Assembly: GCA_964293155.1 (NCBI GenBank)
Contig: CAXYYA010000013.1
Coordinates: 5,210-69,209 of the forward strand
DNA length: 64,000 bases
Direction: 5' to 3'
From: JAQVEB01 sp028698105
GTDB taxonomy: Bacteria; Bacteroidota; Bacteroidia; Bacteroidales; Dysgonomonadaceae
The first letter of the stretch is position 1, and the number at the start of each line of letters is the position of its first letter. The translations under genes and the position numbers were made by a program. Shown here in pieces: positions 27,593-35,763 of the stretch. The notes under the pieces are model-generated. The model saw nothing but the letters and a program-made list of their open reading frames with translations, searched no databases and had not been told where the DNA came from.

Positions 27593-28243
27593 TTATTTAG
27601 TTTCCATAAAATCAATCAAACGGGCAAAGGATTCTGCGTCATTAAAATCAACTTTGTTGTTATCGGTGTATTCTTTAAACCGATTTTTTTTGCTTCTGTA
27701 AAACTTCTGAACTTGTTTTATTGAGGTGAAACTTCGGAGTTCTCCACCTTTGCGTAGCCAGTAAACGGTGTAAGGCAGCACTTTAAAATCGTCGGGTAAT
27801 TGGAGTTTATATACCCTGCCGTCTGACGACCACGAGGAGTAGCTTTCGCTCGAAGAAGTCTGCGACGTGCCGCCGTAAGCCGCCGGTTTACCGGGAGGAA
27901 TTACGCGGCATTTGTGTTCGGCAAACAATCCGTAACCGGAATCGTGCAGAATCTCCTTGAATTTTCCATCCATCAGGATGAATTTTTTACCGGCAATAAA
28001 TACGGTATCCACCTGATTGACTGTAGCGTCGGAAAACGCCAGCACCTGTTCGTTTTTATCGAACAACATTTCTTCCGATGCGGAGTTATAATTCAATAAC
28101 GCTTCGTTTCGCGCACCGTTTTTCATTAATACCGTGCCTTTTACGAACTCGGGAAACACGTAGTGTGAAATGAATTTTCTTTCCTGCGCCTGCATAAAAA
28201 TGCCGGTGAATAAAAGAGCTATGGATAACAAAATATGTTTCAT
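27593..28243 (-). CDS. Secreted protein of unknown function
   Basis: This is a 216-residue exported protein (signal MKHILLSIALLFTGIFMQAQ). It has a beta-rich middle, a Ser-rich linker near residues 126-140 (TSQTSSSESYSSWSSDG) and a charged C-terminus with RSKKNRFKEY. I do not recognise a family. Its place between the TPR lipoprotein and the GH29 gene, with 7 bases to the latter, indicates one transcript and perhaps a shared role in the envelope. Confidence 0.6.
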   Translation of the reverse strand: MKHILLSIALLFTGIFMQAQERKFISHYVFPEFVKGTVLMKNGARNEALLNYNSASEEMLFDKNEQVLAFSDATVNQVDTVFIAGKKFILMDGKFKEILHDSGYGLFAEHKCRVIPPGKPAAYGGTSQTSSSESYSSWSSDGRVYKLQLPDDFKVLPYTVYWLRKGGELRSFTSIKQVQKFYRSKKNRFKEYTDNNKVDFNDAESFARLIDFMETK

Positions 28244-28271
28244 ATCGTATTTATTTTTAATTGTTTATCAA

Positions 28272-28835
28272 TTATTTCATCAGTTCATCGCCGTTCATGT
28301 TCATCAACGCTTCGGCCACGGAACGGTATTCGTTGAGCGAGGTTAATTCCTGCAAGATGGCTTTCGCCTCCGGTTCCTTCCCTAACAGCATCAGCGCCCA
28401 GGCTTTGTTTAGTTTGTTTGCCGCAATTTCACCGGAATCCGTAAGCGATACAAGCCTTTTATCGTAAAGCAGAATGCTTTTTTCGAGGGACTCTGCGGAT
28501 TGACGCTTATCGCCTTCCTGTTTATACAGCAAACCCAGATATGTCCAGCCTTCGGCGAAATCGGGTTTCACGCTCACAGCTTTTTTCGAGGCATCAATTG
28601 CTTTATCCGTGTCGTGTAGCTTGATGTAAATATTCGCTTTCTGCTGATAGGGCAAATAATACGTCCGATCCAGGCGGATGGCTTCCTCCAGATAGTATAA
28701 AGCGCTGCCGTACACTTCGTTTTGCATGAATAAAACCGCTTTCTCCTGCATCGCAACCGCCTTTTCGTAATCTTCCGCACGTTGGTTGCACGACACGCAT
28801 AAAAAAGCAAACCACAAAAAAAACAGGTATTTCAT
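28272..28835 (-). CDS. TPR-repeat lipoprotein
   Basis: This 187-residue lipoprotein (signal ending LCVSC, about residue 16) has about three tetratricopeptide repeats. These include YGSALYYLEEAIRLDRTYYLPYQQ (about 42-65), DTDKAIDASKKAVSVKPDFAEGWTYLG (about 73-100) and a following diverged repeat. TPR proteins hold complexes together; its partners may be the two co-directional proteins downstream. The ATG at 28833-28835 is chosen for its compact signal; another lies 9 bases upstream. A near-consensus -7 box, TATCTTTA, lies at 28872-28879. Confidence 0.7.
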   Translation of the reverse strand: MKYLFFLWFAFLCVSCNQRAEDYEKAVAMQEKAVLFMQNEVYGSALYYLEEAIRLDRTYYLPYQQKANIYIKLHDTDKAIDASKKAVSVKPDFAEGWTYLGLLYKQEGDKRQSAESLEKSILLYDKRLVSLTDSGEIAANKLNKAWALMLLGKEPEAKAILQELTSLNEYRSVAEALMNMNGDELMK

Positions 28836-28970
28836 CGGAACCAAAGCTTAACTATCGAAAAAAGAACGATGTAAAGATAAACGATATTTTTCTGACATCA
28901 AAATAATTAACACAACGTGTGTTTGAGTTGGATTTTTCCAAAAAAGAGTTCTTTTTCAACAGCAATCATC

Positions 28971-29201
28971 TGTAGGAAATAATCATACATCTGTAGGAAG
29001 AGACCCTGCATCTGTAGGAAGAGACCCTGCATCTGTAGGAAGAGACCCTACACCTGTAGGAAGAAGTCCTACACCTGCAGGAAAACCTCCTACACTTGAA
29101 GGAAACACTCCTACACCTGAAGGAAGGAACCCTACACTTGTAGGAAATCACCCTACGGGTGTAGGAGCTCATTTTCCACCTGTAGGACGAGTTCCTACAG
29201 G
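28971..29201. repeat. Array of eleven 21-bp palindromic units
   Basis: Units start at 28971, 28992, 29013, 29034, 29055, 29076, 29097, 29118, 29139, 29160 and 29181, with no insertion or deletion. The consensus is TGTAGG, about seven variable bases, CCTACA, then CC. Neighbouring units therefore meet in the 14-bp palindrome CCTACACCTGTAGG, and each unit can also fold on itself (6-bp stem, 7-base loop). Units 2 and 3 are identical. The centres of the others have diverged while the arms and the period have not. It is too short-phased for a CRISPR array. Confidence 0.9.
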
Positions 29202-29381
29202 TAAATGTTGAATGTAACTATATCCCGATAGAGAACAAGCATCAGAAAAGCGTTCCCCTTCCGTTGGAATATTTCACTTTTGAGGTATATATATCTTTTG
29301 ATTGATTGATTGAAACTTCCGCAACTTCTGCCCCTCGCCTAAAACGAGTGGTAATTTTTTAATTTATTTAAGATTATTTCG

Positions 29382-29389
29382 TATATTTG
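29382..29389 (+). promoter_or_regulatory. Promoter -7 box of the AIPR gene
   Basis: TATATTTG, exact match to TAnnTTTG, 31 bases before the ATG and about 180 bases downstream of the repeat array. Confidence 0.55.
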
Positions 29390-29420
29390 CCCTAATTATG
29401 AAACTGAAAATAAATAAAGT

Positions 29421-31136
29421 ATGAATCACTTAGACTCATTTAAGAAACAAAAAGAATTAATTGACCGATTTGGTGAAGGAAATGCACACTTAGCATGGGT
29501 AATGAGCCTTTACTTGGACCATCCATCAGCCTTGACTCTGGGTTCAGAAGGAATAACTGATGGTGGTGACGACAAGAAAATTGATTTTATTAAACTGGAT
29601 TACGATCTCAGAAAAATTGTTTTTGCACAAGGATACTACTCAAATAAAAAAGTTGAAAGTGCTCCAGCGAATAAAGCTTCTGATTTAAATACTGCATCTG
29701 CTTGGTTAATATCCGGAGACACAAGTCAGGTTCCAAACACTTTAAAGACTATTATAGACGAGTGTCGATTAGCAATTGCTGAAAATGAAATCGACCAAAT
29801 AGAATTGCTATATGTTCATAATTTACCAGAGTCTGTCAATGTTAGCAAAGAATTAGATACTGTCGCAAAGCATCTTTCTGCTTCTTTGCCAAAAGATTTG
29901 GATATAACAGTTATTTATAAAGAACTGGGGCTAGAAAATACTGAAAGATTGTATTTGGTGCAAGAGTCATCTATTATTGTTCAGGATGCGATAGATTGTC
30001 CTGCTAAAATTGAATATCAAGAACAAGGACCGAACTGGACTGCGAGCATAATGTCAGTTCCAGGATATTGGCTCCGTGACTTATTTTTGAGTTATGGCGA
30101 TGAATTATTCTCTGCAAACTATCGTGGTTTTCTGGGTGTAAATAGACGAAAAAAAATCAACTCAGGAATAAAAACAACAGCAGAGAAACAACCTCAAAAC
30201 TTTTGGGTCTTCAATAATGGTATAACGATATTAACTACCAAAATAACTAAAGAAAAGACTGGAGTCAAACTACAGGGAATTTCTATAATAAATGGAGCTC
30301 AAACAACAGGGTCTATTGGATCACTAGATGGTTCCATAGACCTAAAAAACGTCAAAGTCTTATCTAGAATAATAGAATGTTTTGACCACTATACCATAGA
30401 TGAAATTGTTAAATATAACAACACTCAAAATAAAATAACGACTTGGGATAAATTTAGCAACGATCCACAACAAAAAAGAATTCAAGAAGAATTTTTGAAT
30501 TATGGTCACAATTATTCACTTAAAAGGGGCTTTGACAATAATTCACATTTAGGGATAGAAGTTGTTGCTCAACCAGCAATTGCATTAGAAGGACATTTTC
30601 AAGAAGCTAATGGTGGTAAAAATGGCGTTTTCGAAAGTGATAAGATGTACCGGACGGCATTTGAAGACAAAAAAGCAAAACATCTTTTGTTTGTATATGT
30701 TATTGCAAGAGGTTTGGATGAAAGAAGAAATGAATTAAAAAGAAAACAAACTAACGGTTCTATAATTGATCTCGAGCAAAAACAATTGGTATTATTGCGT
30801 AATCTTAGGTTCAAATACTTTTTTATTAGTGTATTCGGAAAAACTCTCAATGTTATTTTAGGAAGAAATGTCGATGTAAGTCAAATTGGGTTTACCCCAA
30901 ATTACTGTAAAGTAGCCAATAAAAGTCTTAACGACTTAATCGCGGAAGTTCTACCTGTAATAAATCTTGTACTTACTTATTCATCAACTTTTATTTCTGA
31001 AGATTTTGGGGAATTCATTAGAAGAGAAAACGCTGCAAATACTTTGTCTGACCAAGTAAAATCGATTATATATGCTATAGAATCTGCTAATCCTTCAACA
31101 GTGATTGAAAATTTCAGACAAATATTGTGTGAATAA
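29421..31136 (+). CDS. AIPR family protein (abortive infection phage resistance)
   Basis: This 571-residue protein has the AIPR domain found in phage-defence genes. Diagnostic segments are NFWVFNNGITI (about residue 260), IINGAQTTGS (about 289) and KYNNTQNKITTWDKF (about 330). The N-terminal 100 residues contain GGDDKKIDFI followed by a strand ending VFAQGYYS. This resembles the D...(E/Q)xK layout of a PD-(D/E)XK nuclease seen in relatives, but with Tyr where the catalytic Lys would be. The gene is visibly more AT-rich than its neighbours, with many AAA, ATA and TTA codons, and it stands alone between its own promoter and terminator. This suggests recent transfer. No partner methylase, toxin or antitoxin is adjacent. 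Confidence 0.8.
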   Translation: MNHLDSFKKQKELIDRFGEGNAHLAWVMSLYLDHPSALTLGSEGITDGGDDKKIDFIKLDYDLRKIVFAQGYYSNKKVESAPANKASDLNTASAWLISGDTSQVPNTLKTIIDECRLAIAENEIDQIELLYVHNLPESVNVSKELDTVAKHLSASLPKDLDITVIYKELGLENTERLYLVQESSIIVQDAIDCPAKIEYQEQGPNWTASIMSVPGYWLRDLFLSYGDELFSANYRGFLGVNRRKKINSGIKTTAEKQPQNFWVFNNGITILTTKITKEKTGVKLQGISIINGAQTTGSIGSLDGSIDLKNVKVLSRIIECFDHYTIDEIVKYNNTQNKITTWDKFSNDPQQKRIQEEFLNYGHNYSLKRGFDNNSHLGIEVVAQPAIALEGHFQEANGGKNGVFESDKMYRTAFEDKKAKHLLFVYVIARGLDERRNELKRKQTNGSIIDLEQKQLVLLRNLRFKYFFISVFGKTLNVILGRNVDVSQIGFTPNYCKVANKSLNDLIAEVLPVINLVLTYSSTFISEDFGEFIRRENAANTLSDQVKSIIYAIESANPSTVIENFRQILCE

Positions 31137-31212
31137 AGACGATTGTGACGTAAATCTTTTTTTCCCGCTTCCGCGCGATTGCGTCGTGTAGATAAAAGAT
31201 TACCACATACAC

Positions 31213-31250
31213 AGTAGCAGCTGCTTTAAAAGCAACTGCTACTTAATTGT
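31213..31250 (+). terminator. Terminator hairpin after the AIPR gene
   Basis: AGTAGCAGCTGCTTT pairs with AAAGCAACTGCTACT with a single mismatch (G-U in RNA). The stem is followed by TTAATTGTT, a weak U tract. It lies 76 bases after the AIPR stop. The stem can form on either strand. Confidence 0.6.
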
Positions 31251-31342
31251 TCTCCAATCGTATTACAAAACTGCCTTTTCCTTTCCCAAAAAACAAATGA
31301 TAAACTCCGCACCCGCGAACTCTGTTTTTCAAAATATTTTGT

Positions 31343-31350
31343 TAACTTTG
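31343..31350 (+). promoter_or_regulatory. Promoter -7 box of the HerA-like gene
   Basis: TAACTTTG matches TAnnTTTG, 30 bases before the ATG. Confidence 0.5.
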
Positions 31351-31380
31351 TTTCATCAAAAAAACTAATTCTAAACATCT

Positions 31381-32922
31381 ATGTTCGACAACACAAACCG
31401 CGCTTTCATCGCCATTAACGATGATGCCGAAATATGCCTTATCCCCCGAATGGCTAACCGCCACGGGCTGATCACCGGCGCTACAGGAACCGGGAAAACC
31501 GTTAGTTTGCAAACGCTTTCAGAGACTTTTAGCGATATGGGCGTACCGGTTTTCGCCGCCGATATGAAAGGCGATCTTTCGGGCGTGGCCAAAGCCGGCG
31601 GAAACAAAGACAGCGTTACCAAACGGGTAAACATGTACAAACTTCCCGAAAAAGGATTTGAATACAAAGCCTTTCCTGTGAAATTCTGGGACGTTTTCGG
31701 CGAAGAGGGGCATCCGGTGCGCACAACCATCACCGAAATGGGGCCGCTGTTGCTGGAACGGTTGCTCGACTTAAACGATACGCAGGGCGCCGTGCTTTCG
31801 CTCGTTTTCAAAATTGCCGATGATAACAACCTGTTGCTCATTGATCTGAAAGATTTGCAGAAAATGCTGCAATTTGTGGGCGATAACCGGAGCGAATTTA
31901 CCACGAAATACGGCAATATTTCTCCGGCCAGCGTGGGCGCTATTCAACGCGGGCTGATGCGGCTGGAAAGCGAAGGCGGAGATAAGTTCTTCGGCGAACC
32001 GGCGCTGGAAATTACCGATTTCATCCAAACCGAACAGGGAAAAGGTGTGATCAACATTCTCGCCGCGGATAAACTGATGAACTCACCCCGCGTTTATACC
32101 ACGTTCCTGCTCTGGTTGCTGGACGATCTGTATGAAACGCTGCCCGAAGTGGGCGATCTGGATAAACCCAAACTGGTTTTCTTCTTCGACGAAGCGCACA
32201 TGCTTTTCAACGATATGAGCAAACCGCTACTGGAAAAGGTGGAACAAATCGTGCGACTGGTTCGCTCCAAAGGCGTAGGCGTGTATTTCTGCACACAAAA
32301 CCCCGCCGATATCCCCGAAACCATTCTCGGCCAACTTGGCAACAGGGTGCAGCACGCGCTTCGCGCCTATACGCCCAACGACCAGAAAGCCGTGAAAGTG
32401 GCCGCCAACACCTTCCGCCCGAACCCGAAATTCGATACCGAAGAAGCCATCACCCAACTGAACACCGGTGAAGCACTGGTTTCGTTCCTCGACGAGAAAG
32501 GAGCGCCGCAAATGGTTGAACGCGCCAATATTCTTCCGCCCGAAGGGCAAATAGGCCCTATCACCGAAGGCGAAAGAGACCAGATACTCAAAAGTTCGCT
32601 TATTTACGGCGTGTACGAAAAGCTGGTGGACAGGGAATCGGCTTACGAAATTCTGTCGAAAAAAGAAGACTTGCTGGAAGAAGAGCGCCAACGCGCGGCT
32701 GAGGAAAAAGAGCGCATCCAACAACAAAAAGCCGCACAAAAAGCGGCTTTGGAAGCCGAACGGGCTAAGCGCGCCGAAGCAAGGCAGCGAAAAGCCGATC
32801 AGGGTGTTTTGGGCGACATTATCGAACAAGTGGGGAAAAGCGCTACAAGACAGATCAGCAGCCAATTGGGACGCACCATCTCACGATCAATCCTTGGCGC
32901 ATTTTTCGGCAGAAAACGATAA
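31381..32922 (+). CDS. HerA/DUF853-type ATPase
   Basis: This is a 513-residue cytoplasmic P-loop ATPase of the HerA/FtsK superfamily, DUF853 (YjgR) branch. Walker A is GATGTGKT (about 33-40), the Walker B region is KLVFFFDEAHMLF (about 262-274), and a downstream sensor region reads GVYFCTQNPADIPETILGQLGNRVQHALR. The C-terminal 90 residues include a charged coiled coil rich in Glu, Lys and Ala (about 425-470) and a short amphipathic end. HerA proper pairs with the NurA nuclease; no nurA is adjacent. The role of the DUF853 branch is not established. The next gene starts 10 bases downstream. Confidence 0.85.
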   Translation: MFDNTNRAFIAINDDAEICLIPRMANRHGLITGATGTGKTVSLQTLSETFSDMGVPVFAADMKGDLSGVAKAGGNKDSVTKRVNMYKLPEKGFEYKAFPVKFWDVFGEEGHPVRTTITEMGPLLLERLLDLNDTQGAVLSLVFKIADDNNLLLIDLKDLQKMLQFVGDNRSEFTTKYGNISPASVGAIQRGLMRLESEGGDKFFGEPALEITDFIQTEQGKGVINILAADKLMNSPRVYTTFLLWLLDDLYETLPEVGDLDKPKLVFFFDEAHMLFNDMSKPLLEKVEQIVRLVRSKGVGVYFCTQNPADIPETILGQLGNRVQHALRAYTPNDQKAVKVAANTFRPNPKFDTEEAITQLNTGEALVSFLDEKGAPQMVERANILPPEGQIGPITEGERDQILKSSLIYGVYEKLVDRESAYEILSKKEDLLEEERQRAAEEKERIQQQKAAQKAALEAERAKRAEARQRKADQGVLGDIIEQVGKSATRQISSQLGRTISRSILGAFFGRKR

Positions 32923-32932
32923 AAACAACCCG

Positions 32933-34414
32933 ATGATCCAGACAGAACTATTCAAACACCAGTGGCTCAAAACATTCAGAGCGCCGGGATATTACAAAAA
33001 TTTAACGGTAAATATCCTGCTTGGCTTTTTTGCGCTTTATATGTCAACGATACTCATCGTTCTCGGATTCAATTTCCCGAAAATAATTCAGGAAACAACG
33101 CCGCAGTACAGCGCCGCAGAGGCTTTCAACGGAATGCTCATCTACGTGGTGCTGGGCGCGTTAATGATCCGGTATTTTATGCAAACGCTCAACAGCCTCA
33201 ACCTGCAACCATACCAGGTTTTGCCCGTAAAACGCAACACACTCGTTAATTATGTTTTGCTGAAACCGTTGCTCAATCCCGTGAACTACGTCACGCTTTT
33301 GTTTGCTGTTCCTTTTTCCATAACGGGAATTTCAAAGACGTACGGAATAGCAGGAGCTTTGGGTTTTTTGATTCTGGCCGTTTTCCTTATTTGGTTTAAC
33401 ACGTTGTTCGCCTCATACCTGAAACGGAAATTCGGTTCAAGTACCTGGGGAAGCATCGGTGTACTGGCTTTTATCGGCATCATCGTTTTGCTTGAATACC
33501 TGAAGGTTTTCTCGCTCTTCGATGTATCGAGGCGTATCTTTGATTTTATTTTGTCGAGCCCGCTGATAACATTATCGGTTTTTATCCTGCCTGTTGCAGC
33601 TTATCTTTTGAATAAGCTGTTTTTCGCGAACAATTATTATGCCGAAAATTTTAACGAAAAGGTAACGAAGAAACGCACCTACGATAAAAGTTTTTCGTTT
33701 ATGGAACGATTCGGTAAACAAGGCGAACTCATGCTGCTGAATATCAAGCTTATCTTGCGAAATAAACGAACCAAATCCACACTTTACGTATCGCTCCTGT
33801 TTTTACTCTACGGATTGATGTTTTATAGCGATCTGTATCAGGACAAACCCGGATTTTTATTTTTCGCGGCCATGATCATCACCGGAGCGCTTATGCTGAT
33901 GTTCGGCCAATGGATCATCAGCTGGAACGGGCCGCATTTCGATGCGCTCATGACCAAAGGCATTGATGCCCGCGATTACGTAAAAGCAAATTACAATCTT
34001 ATGATGCTGTTCAACATCGTAAGTTTCATCGTAACAACGCCGTATTTCCTTTACGGCAAAGAGATTATAACGCTGCAAATCGTGGCATTTTTATACAACA
34101 TGGGTGTGAATACGTTCCTGTTGTTGTTTTTCGCCACATTTAACACCAAGCGGCTTGAATTAAATCAGGGTTCGGCAATGAATTATCAGGGAACAACTTA
34201 CAAGAACTTTCTTATTGTGATTCCCATCATGATCGGGCCAATGGTTGTAATGGGGATAGCTTCGCTTTTTTCGGCAACGCAGGTCATTCTGTGGATATTC
34301 GCCGCTCTTGGCATATTGGGCATTCTTTTCTCCCGGCAACTCATTTCCCTTTGTGTTGCCCAGTTTCTGCGTAGAAAGTATGCCATGTGCGAAGGGTTCA
34401 GGAAAAAAGAATAA
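32933..34414 (+). CDS. DUF5687-type ABC transporter permease
   Basis: This 493-residue membrane protein has about twelve hydrophobic segments and begins MIQTELFKHQWLKTFRAPGYY, typical of DUF5687 permeases that work with a separate ATPase. That partner is the following gene. The frame is open further upstream inside the HerA-like gene, but the ATG at 32933 lies 10 bases after its stop and gives the family N-terminus. Proteins of this sort are presumed exporters; the cargo is unknown. Confidence 0.75.
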   Translation: MIQTELFKHQWLKTFRAPGYYKNLTVNILLGFFALYMSTILIVLGFNFPKIIQETTPQYSAAEAFNGMLIYVVLGALMIRYFMQTLNSLNLQPYQVLPVKRNTLVNYVLLKPLLNPVNYVTLLFAVPFSITGISKTYGIAGALGFLILAVFLIWFNTLFASYLKRKFGSSTWGSIGVLAFIGIIVLLEYLKVFSLFDVSRRIFDFILSSPLITLSVFILPVAAYLLNKLFFANNYYAENFNEKVTKKRTYDKSFSFMERFGKQGELMLLNIKLILRNKRTKSTLYVSLLFLLYGLMFYSDLYQDKPGFLFFAAMIITGALMLMFGQWIISWNGPHFDALMTKGIDARDYVKANYNLMMLFNIVSFIVTTPYFLYGKEIITLQIVAFLYNMGVNTFLLLFFATFNTKRLELNQGSAMNYQGTTYKNFLIVIPIMIGPMVVMGIASLFSATQVILWIFAALGILGILFSRQLISLCVAQFLRRKYAMCEGFRKKE

Positions 34415-34428
34415 ATGCGATCCGGAAT

Positions 34429-34494
34429 TTTTCAAAATCAAACATCAAACATCAAACTTCTTATTTCTGACTTCTAACTTCTAACTTCTTCAGA
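34429..34494. repeat. Low-complexity CATCAAAC/CTTCTAAC tract
   Basis: The gap between the permease and the ATPase gene consists of repeated ATCAAAC words and then TTCTAACTTCTAAC words, the same style of degenerate 7-10 base repetition seen at 8062-8090, 15386-15430, 23563-23622 and 25205-25270. Confidence 0.55.
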
Positions 34495-35190
34495 ATGATA
34501 CAAGCAACGAATTTAAAGAAAAATTACGATGGGATAACCGTACTGAATATTCCCGAAATCACTATACAAGACGGCGAAAGTTTTGGTCTGGTGGGCAATA
34601 ACGGAGCAGGAAAAACAACGTTCTTCCGCCTGATCCTCGATCTGATAGCCGCGAGCGAAGGCGAAGTGCTGATAAACGGCAAAAAAGCGGCCCGCAACGA
34701 TGAATGGAAATATACCGTAGGTTCTTTTCTTGATGAAGGATTCCTGATTGATTTTCTCACGCCGGAAGAATTTTTCACCTTCACCGGTAAAACGTACGGC
34801 AGATCGGAAGGCGATATTCATGCGTTTCTCGCGACCATGCAGGACTTTTTCAACGGCGAGATTATCGGAAGAAAAAAGCTGATTCGCGACCTGTCGAAAG
34901 GCAATCAGAAAAAAGTCGGCATCGCGGCCGCTCTCCTTCCCGATCCGCAAATTCTGATCCTGGACGAACCGTTCACCGCCCTCGATCCCTCTTCTCAAAT
35001 CCGTCTGAAACGGATGCTGAACGAGTTGCAGGTTACCAGAAATATGACTATGCTCATTTCGAGCCACGACCTGAATCATGTAACGGAAGTTTGCAAACGA
35101 ACGGTTGTGCTGGAAAAAGGACTGGTGGTAAGAGATATTCAAACCAACGCGGATACGTTGAAGGAGTTGGAATCGTATTTCACGGTATAA
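34495..35190 (+). CDS. ABC transporter ATP-binding protein
   Basis: This 231-residue ATPase probably energises the adjacent DUF5687 permease. Walker A is GNNGAGKTT (about 34-42), the ABC signature is the variant LSKGNQKK (about 137-144, in place of LSGGQ), and Walker B plus catalytic Glu is ILILDEPFTALD (about 157-168). The H-loop is SSHDLNH (about 194). The signature LSKGN is common in type-2 exporters of the CcmA/BcrA kind. Confidence 0.9.
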   Translation: MIQATNLKKNYDGITVLNIPEITIQDGESFGLVGNNGAGKTTFFRLILDLIAASEGEVLINGKKAARNDEWKYTVGSFLDEGFLIDFLTPEEFFTFTGKTYGRSEGDIHAFLATMQDFFNGEIIGRKKLIRDLSKGNQKKVGIAAALLPDPQILILDEPFTALDPSSQIRLKRMLNELQVTRNMTMLISSHDLNHVTEVCKRTVVLEKGLVVRDIQTNADTLKELESYFTV

Positions 35191-35198
35191 TTTACACC

Positions 35199-35206
35199 TA
35201 ACTTTG
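35199..35206 (+). promoter_or_regulatory. Promoter -7 box of the 134-residue membrane protein gene
   Basis: TAACTTTG matches TAnnTTTG in the gap after the ABC ATPase gene, 63 bases before the next ATG. Confidence 0.4.
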
Positions 35207-35269
35207 CGTTTGACGGAGTGTGCACACAAAAAAACGGAGGGTCATTCTTAACATGAAACGTATAATTCA

Positions 35270-35674
35270 ATGAATCCGAGAGCTATACAACCCAAGATTT
35301 GGCTATATTTATCAGTCGGTGTTATGTTCCTTTCAGGGTTTCTGAGAGGAATAAAAGGGTTTATGGTGTTAACGATGCATCATTCAACGCATAACGCAGC
35401 GGTAACCAACGCGTTATACCAACAAACGGGATTATTGCTGATCATGGTGATGATCGTGTTTTTTATCGGCGGATACATGCTCCTTAAATACCGGAATATT
35501 CAAGGATGGTTGTTGGGATGGTTAGGCATTATTTTCTTGATTGTGGGAACGCTTTTAAACGATTTTCTTCTGTTTGTGATTCCTTCTGCACGGCTTTTGG
35601 CGATGAACGGGCTCACGGTAATTATTATTGCAACAGGATTGATCTTAGGAAAAAAAGCGGTTATTGATGAATGA
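35270..35674 (+). CDS. Small four-span membrane protein, unknown function
   Basis: This 134-residue inner-membrane protein has four hydrophobic segments (about 11-30, 50-68, 78-98 and 108-126). The only polar loop of note, between the first two, contains HHSTHN. I do not recognise a family. It has its own promoter box and shares a terminator with the metallopeptidase gene that converges on it. Confidence 0.55.
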   Translation: MNPRAIQPKIWLYLSVGVMFLSGFLRGIKGFMVLTMHHSTHNAAVTNALYQQTGLLLIMVMIVFFIGGYMLLKYRNIQGWLLGWLGIIFLIVGTLLNDFLLFVIPSARLLAMNGLTVIIIATGLILGKKAVIDE

Positions 35675-35692
35675 AGCTTTTTACATACAAAT

Positions 35693-35734
35693 AAAAACCG
35701 GCAAAACGCATACGCGAAATTCGCCGGTTTTTTT
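35693..35734. terminator. Bidirectional terminator
   Basis: AAAAACCGGC and GCCGGTTTTTTT flank a 20-base centre in the gap between convergent genes. An A run precedes and a T run follows the stem, so it can serve both the membrane protein gene and the metallopeptidase gene. Confidence 0.75.
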
Positions 35735-35763
35735 ATAATTCCAATATAAGTATCTGTATTCTT

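Larger units (their letters stand above)
28845..29420. other. 576-base gap without a convincing gene
   Basis: The gap between the TPR lipoprotein and the AIPR gene holds the 21-bp repeat array (28971-29201), a (GATT)3 run near 29301 and the AIPR promoter. The minus-strand frame through the array (28966-29172) only translates the repeat into Cys/Arg-rich heptads, and I do not count it as a gene. Confidence 0.7.

Noticed and set aside
28966..29172. Minus-strand frame coding a Cys/Arg-rich heptad repeat protein
   Set aside because: It is only the translation of the 21-bp array (seven codons per unit). The palindromic structure explains the openness of the frame, and there is no start context.
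28971..29201. CRISPR array
   Set aside because: Repeats of 14 bp with 7-base centres are far too short, and there are no cas genes in the window.
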